NCBI GenBank assembly: GCA_021205095.1 | Contig: JAJPYE010000027.1 | Location: 10,627-56,588 of the forward strand | Source of the DNA: Oscillospiraceae bacterium | Lineage (GTDB): Bacteria; Bacillota; Clostridia; Oscillospirales; Oscillospiraceae | Reading direction: 5' to 3' | Length of the DNA: 45,962 bases | Shown here: piece after piece, positions 44,513-45,962 of the stretch | Position numbering within the stretch: the first letter of the stretch is position 1 | How the letters are laid out: the number at the start of each line of letters is the position of its first letter | The notes under the pieces: model-generated | What the model saw: the letters and a program-made list of their open reading frames with translations, nothing else | Databases searched by the model: none | Told to the model about the DNA's origin: nothing | Program-made: the position numbers and the translations under genes

Positions 44513-45868
44513 ATGAAGAAGAGAACGACGATACGGATTATATCTTTTTTGTCTGCGGCGGTTGTGGTGGCGGGCGTGTTTGCCTGGACAGGCGGCAAAA
44601 AGGCCAGGAGTCTGGAACTGTATGCCAGAGCGAACACACAGCGGGCCTTTGAGGAGCTGGTGACGAGCGTGTCTGAAATGTCTACGGCTCTGGAAAAAAG
44701 CGTGTATATCACGGATCCTGCCCTGGAGGGGGCGTTGTGTACGCAGATTTTTGGCCGGGCGCTGACCGCTCAATCCGCTCTTGGCGTGCTGCCCTATTCC
44801 AGCCAGGAATTGGAACAGACGGCCAGCTTTGTGGCAAAGGTAGGGGACTACGCCTGTACCCTTTCCCGAACGGTTGGGGTGAACGGAGGCTACTCCGAAG
44901 AGGAGCTGGAAAATCTGAAAAGCCTGTCAGAGACAGCTTCCGTCATGGCGTTGAATTTGCAGGATGTGCAGGCCCGTATTCAGGCGGGGGAGCTGACCAT
45001 GGAGGAGGTATATACCGCCGCCAGCGCTGCGGCGGGAGATGAGGAGGGACAGGCCCCTCTGGCGGGAACCGCCTTTCAGACCATTGAGGAGGAATTTCCA
45101 GAGCTTCCGTCGCTTATCTATGACGGCCCCTTTTCGGAGGCGCTGACCACGGCGGAGCCGGTGCTTCTGATTGGCATGGAGCAGATAGACGAGGCCGCCG
45201 CCCAGAAGGCCGCTGCAGGGTTTATGGATGTGGAGACCGATGAAGTTTCTGTGACAGGGGAGACCGGCGGAACCGTTCCTTGCTGGGTATGCTCCGCCAA
45301 CCTGAATAACGGGAGCTATTCCATCTATGTCACAAAGCAGGGCGGGCAGATATACAGCGCTCTCTGTTCCCGCGCGGCGGGGGAGGAGAAATATTCCGTG
45401 GACGTGGGACTGTCCATGGCCCGAAGTCTTTTGGATTCCTGGGGGTTTGAAAATATGGAGGAAAGCTATCATATTGTGGAAAACGGCGTGCTGCTGGTGA
45501 ATTATGAATACGCCCAGGATGGAATCCTGTGTTATCCTGATCTGATAAAGGTGGGGGTGGCGCTGGACAACGGAACCCTTGTTCGCTATGATGCCCAGGG
45601 CTATATCAGCGCACACACTGAACGCACGATGCCGGATGTTGCCGTGACACAGGAGGAGGCCCAGGAGAGTCTGGCGGTGGCCCTGGCCGTCACCGATTAT
45701 AACCTGGCCGTTATCCCGTCAGAGGGGGGCGAGGAACGGCTCTGCCATGAGTTCGTGTGCCAGACGGAAACCGGGGAGCATTATATAATATATGTGAACG
45801 CCGTCACAGGGGCAGAGGAGAAGATTTTGATTCTGCTGGAGGATGAAAGCGGGACGCTGACCATATAA
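44513..45868 (+). CDS. ypeB: Spore germination protein YpeB
   Basis: YpeB is a spore inner-membrane-anchored protein that stabilises and locates the cortex-lytic enzyme SleB until germination. The 451 residues match the Bacillus length. One N-terminal membrane helix (about 7-24) is followed by the helical YPEB region (SLELYARANTQRAFEELVTSVSEMSTALEKSVYI, GDYACTLSRTV) and C-terminal PepSY-like domains (about 280-450). I choose ATG 44513 with GGAGG ten bases upstream; in-frame ATGs at 44462 and 44504 are alternatives. SleB, its usual upstream partner, is not in this window. Confidence 0.88.
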   Translation: MKKRTTIRIISFLSAAVVVAGVFAWTGGKKARSLELYARANTQRAFEELVTSVSEMSTALEKSVYITDPALEGALCTQIFGRALTAQSALGVLPYSSQELEQTASFVAKVGDYACTLSRTVGVNGGYSEEELENLKSLSETASVMALNLQDVQARIQAGELTMEEVYTAASAAAGDEEGQAPLAGTAFQTIEEEFPELPSLIYDGPFSEALTTAEPVLLIGMEQIDEAAAQKAAAGFMDVETDEVSVTGETGGTVPCWVCSANLNNGSYSIYVTKQGGQIYSALCSRAAGEEKYSVDVGLSMARSLLDSWGFENMEESYHIVENGVLLVNYEYAQDGILCYPDLIKVGVALDNGTLVRYDAQGYISAHTERTMPDVAVTQEEAQESLAVALAVTDYNLAVIPSEGGEERLCHEFVCQTETGEHYIIYVNAVTGAEEKILILLEDESGTLTI

Positions 45869-45962
45869 AATAACGGTTCATTAAAAAAACTTCACAACCA
45901 TCGTCGAAAAAGGTAGTGTAAAATAGTTTGTGTAAAGTTCATAGGTTCGGTACCGGATATTG

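Noticed and set aside
44252-44773. A minus-strand frame of 173 codons upstream of and overlapping ypeB
   Set aside because: Half of it is antisense to ypeB, it has no ribosome site, and no domain is recognisable.

Overview
The window is a stretch of a moderately high-GC Gram-positive genome, most likely a spore-forming clostridium of the Oscillospiraceae type. The assignment is an inference from sporulation/germination genes (bofA, ypeB), many lipoproteins, an xPxTG-type wall-anchored protein, AGGAGG ribosome sites, sigma-A promoters, frequent TTG/GTG starts and a divergent ParE/ParC pair. I see no rRNA, tRNA, intact insertion sequence, CRISPR array or prophage. Most of the window is ordinary chromosome with small eroded or accessory patches.

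Layout. 1-5.1 kb: a D,D-carboxypeptidase with an unusual charged tail, then an aminotransferase and uvrB on the minus strand. 5.2-6.1 kb: a compact minus-strand operon (ribbon-helix-helix protein, DUF4160, DUF2442) with a clear promoter and an operator-like palindrome; the first gene has ACG where ATG is expected. 6.2-7.1 kb: a glycosyltransferase pseudogene with three lesions. 7.2-11.5 kb: thiamine pyrophosphokinase; a plus-strand leader with a promoter, an eight-copy AGCA repeat inside a 20-codon ORF and a terminator; then a 1078-residue wall-anchored beta-helix protein. 11.5-15.2 kb: a nicotinamidase-like hydrolase and an amino-acid ABC importer headed by a lysine riboswitch, which makes lysine its likely substrate. 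15.2-23.6 kb: bofA, then parE-parC-yitT-LUD-lipoprotein as a tight plus-strand run, followed by two related small membrane proteins. 23.6-25.8 kb: a two-component system. 26-34.5 kb: a minus-strand udk-tdk-MATE unit divergent from a BMP-family nucleoside ABC importer, together a nucleoside uptake and salvage locus. 34.5-38.8 kb: a DUF3048 lipoprotein, a truncated cytosine-5 DNA methyltransferase, proS, and a DUF1700 membrane protein with a small partner. 38.9-42 kb: a 1032-residue secreted protein of unknown function. 42.2-45.9 kb: an RluA-type pseudouridine synthase divergent from an RlmD-type 23S rRNA methyltransferase, then ypeB.

Points of most interest: (a) the three-gene RHH/DUF4160/DUF2442 operon, which looks like a toxin-antitoxin-style module; (b) the tetranucleotide-repeat leader ahead of a surface adhesin, a possible contingency locus or attenuator; (c) the lysine riboswitch that fixes the substrate of an otherwise generic transporter; (d) the large uncharacterised secreted proteins; and (e) the gene remnants, namely the glycosyltransferase and the DNA methyltransferase.
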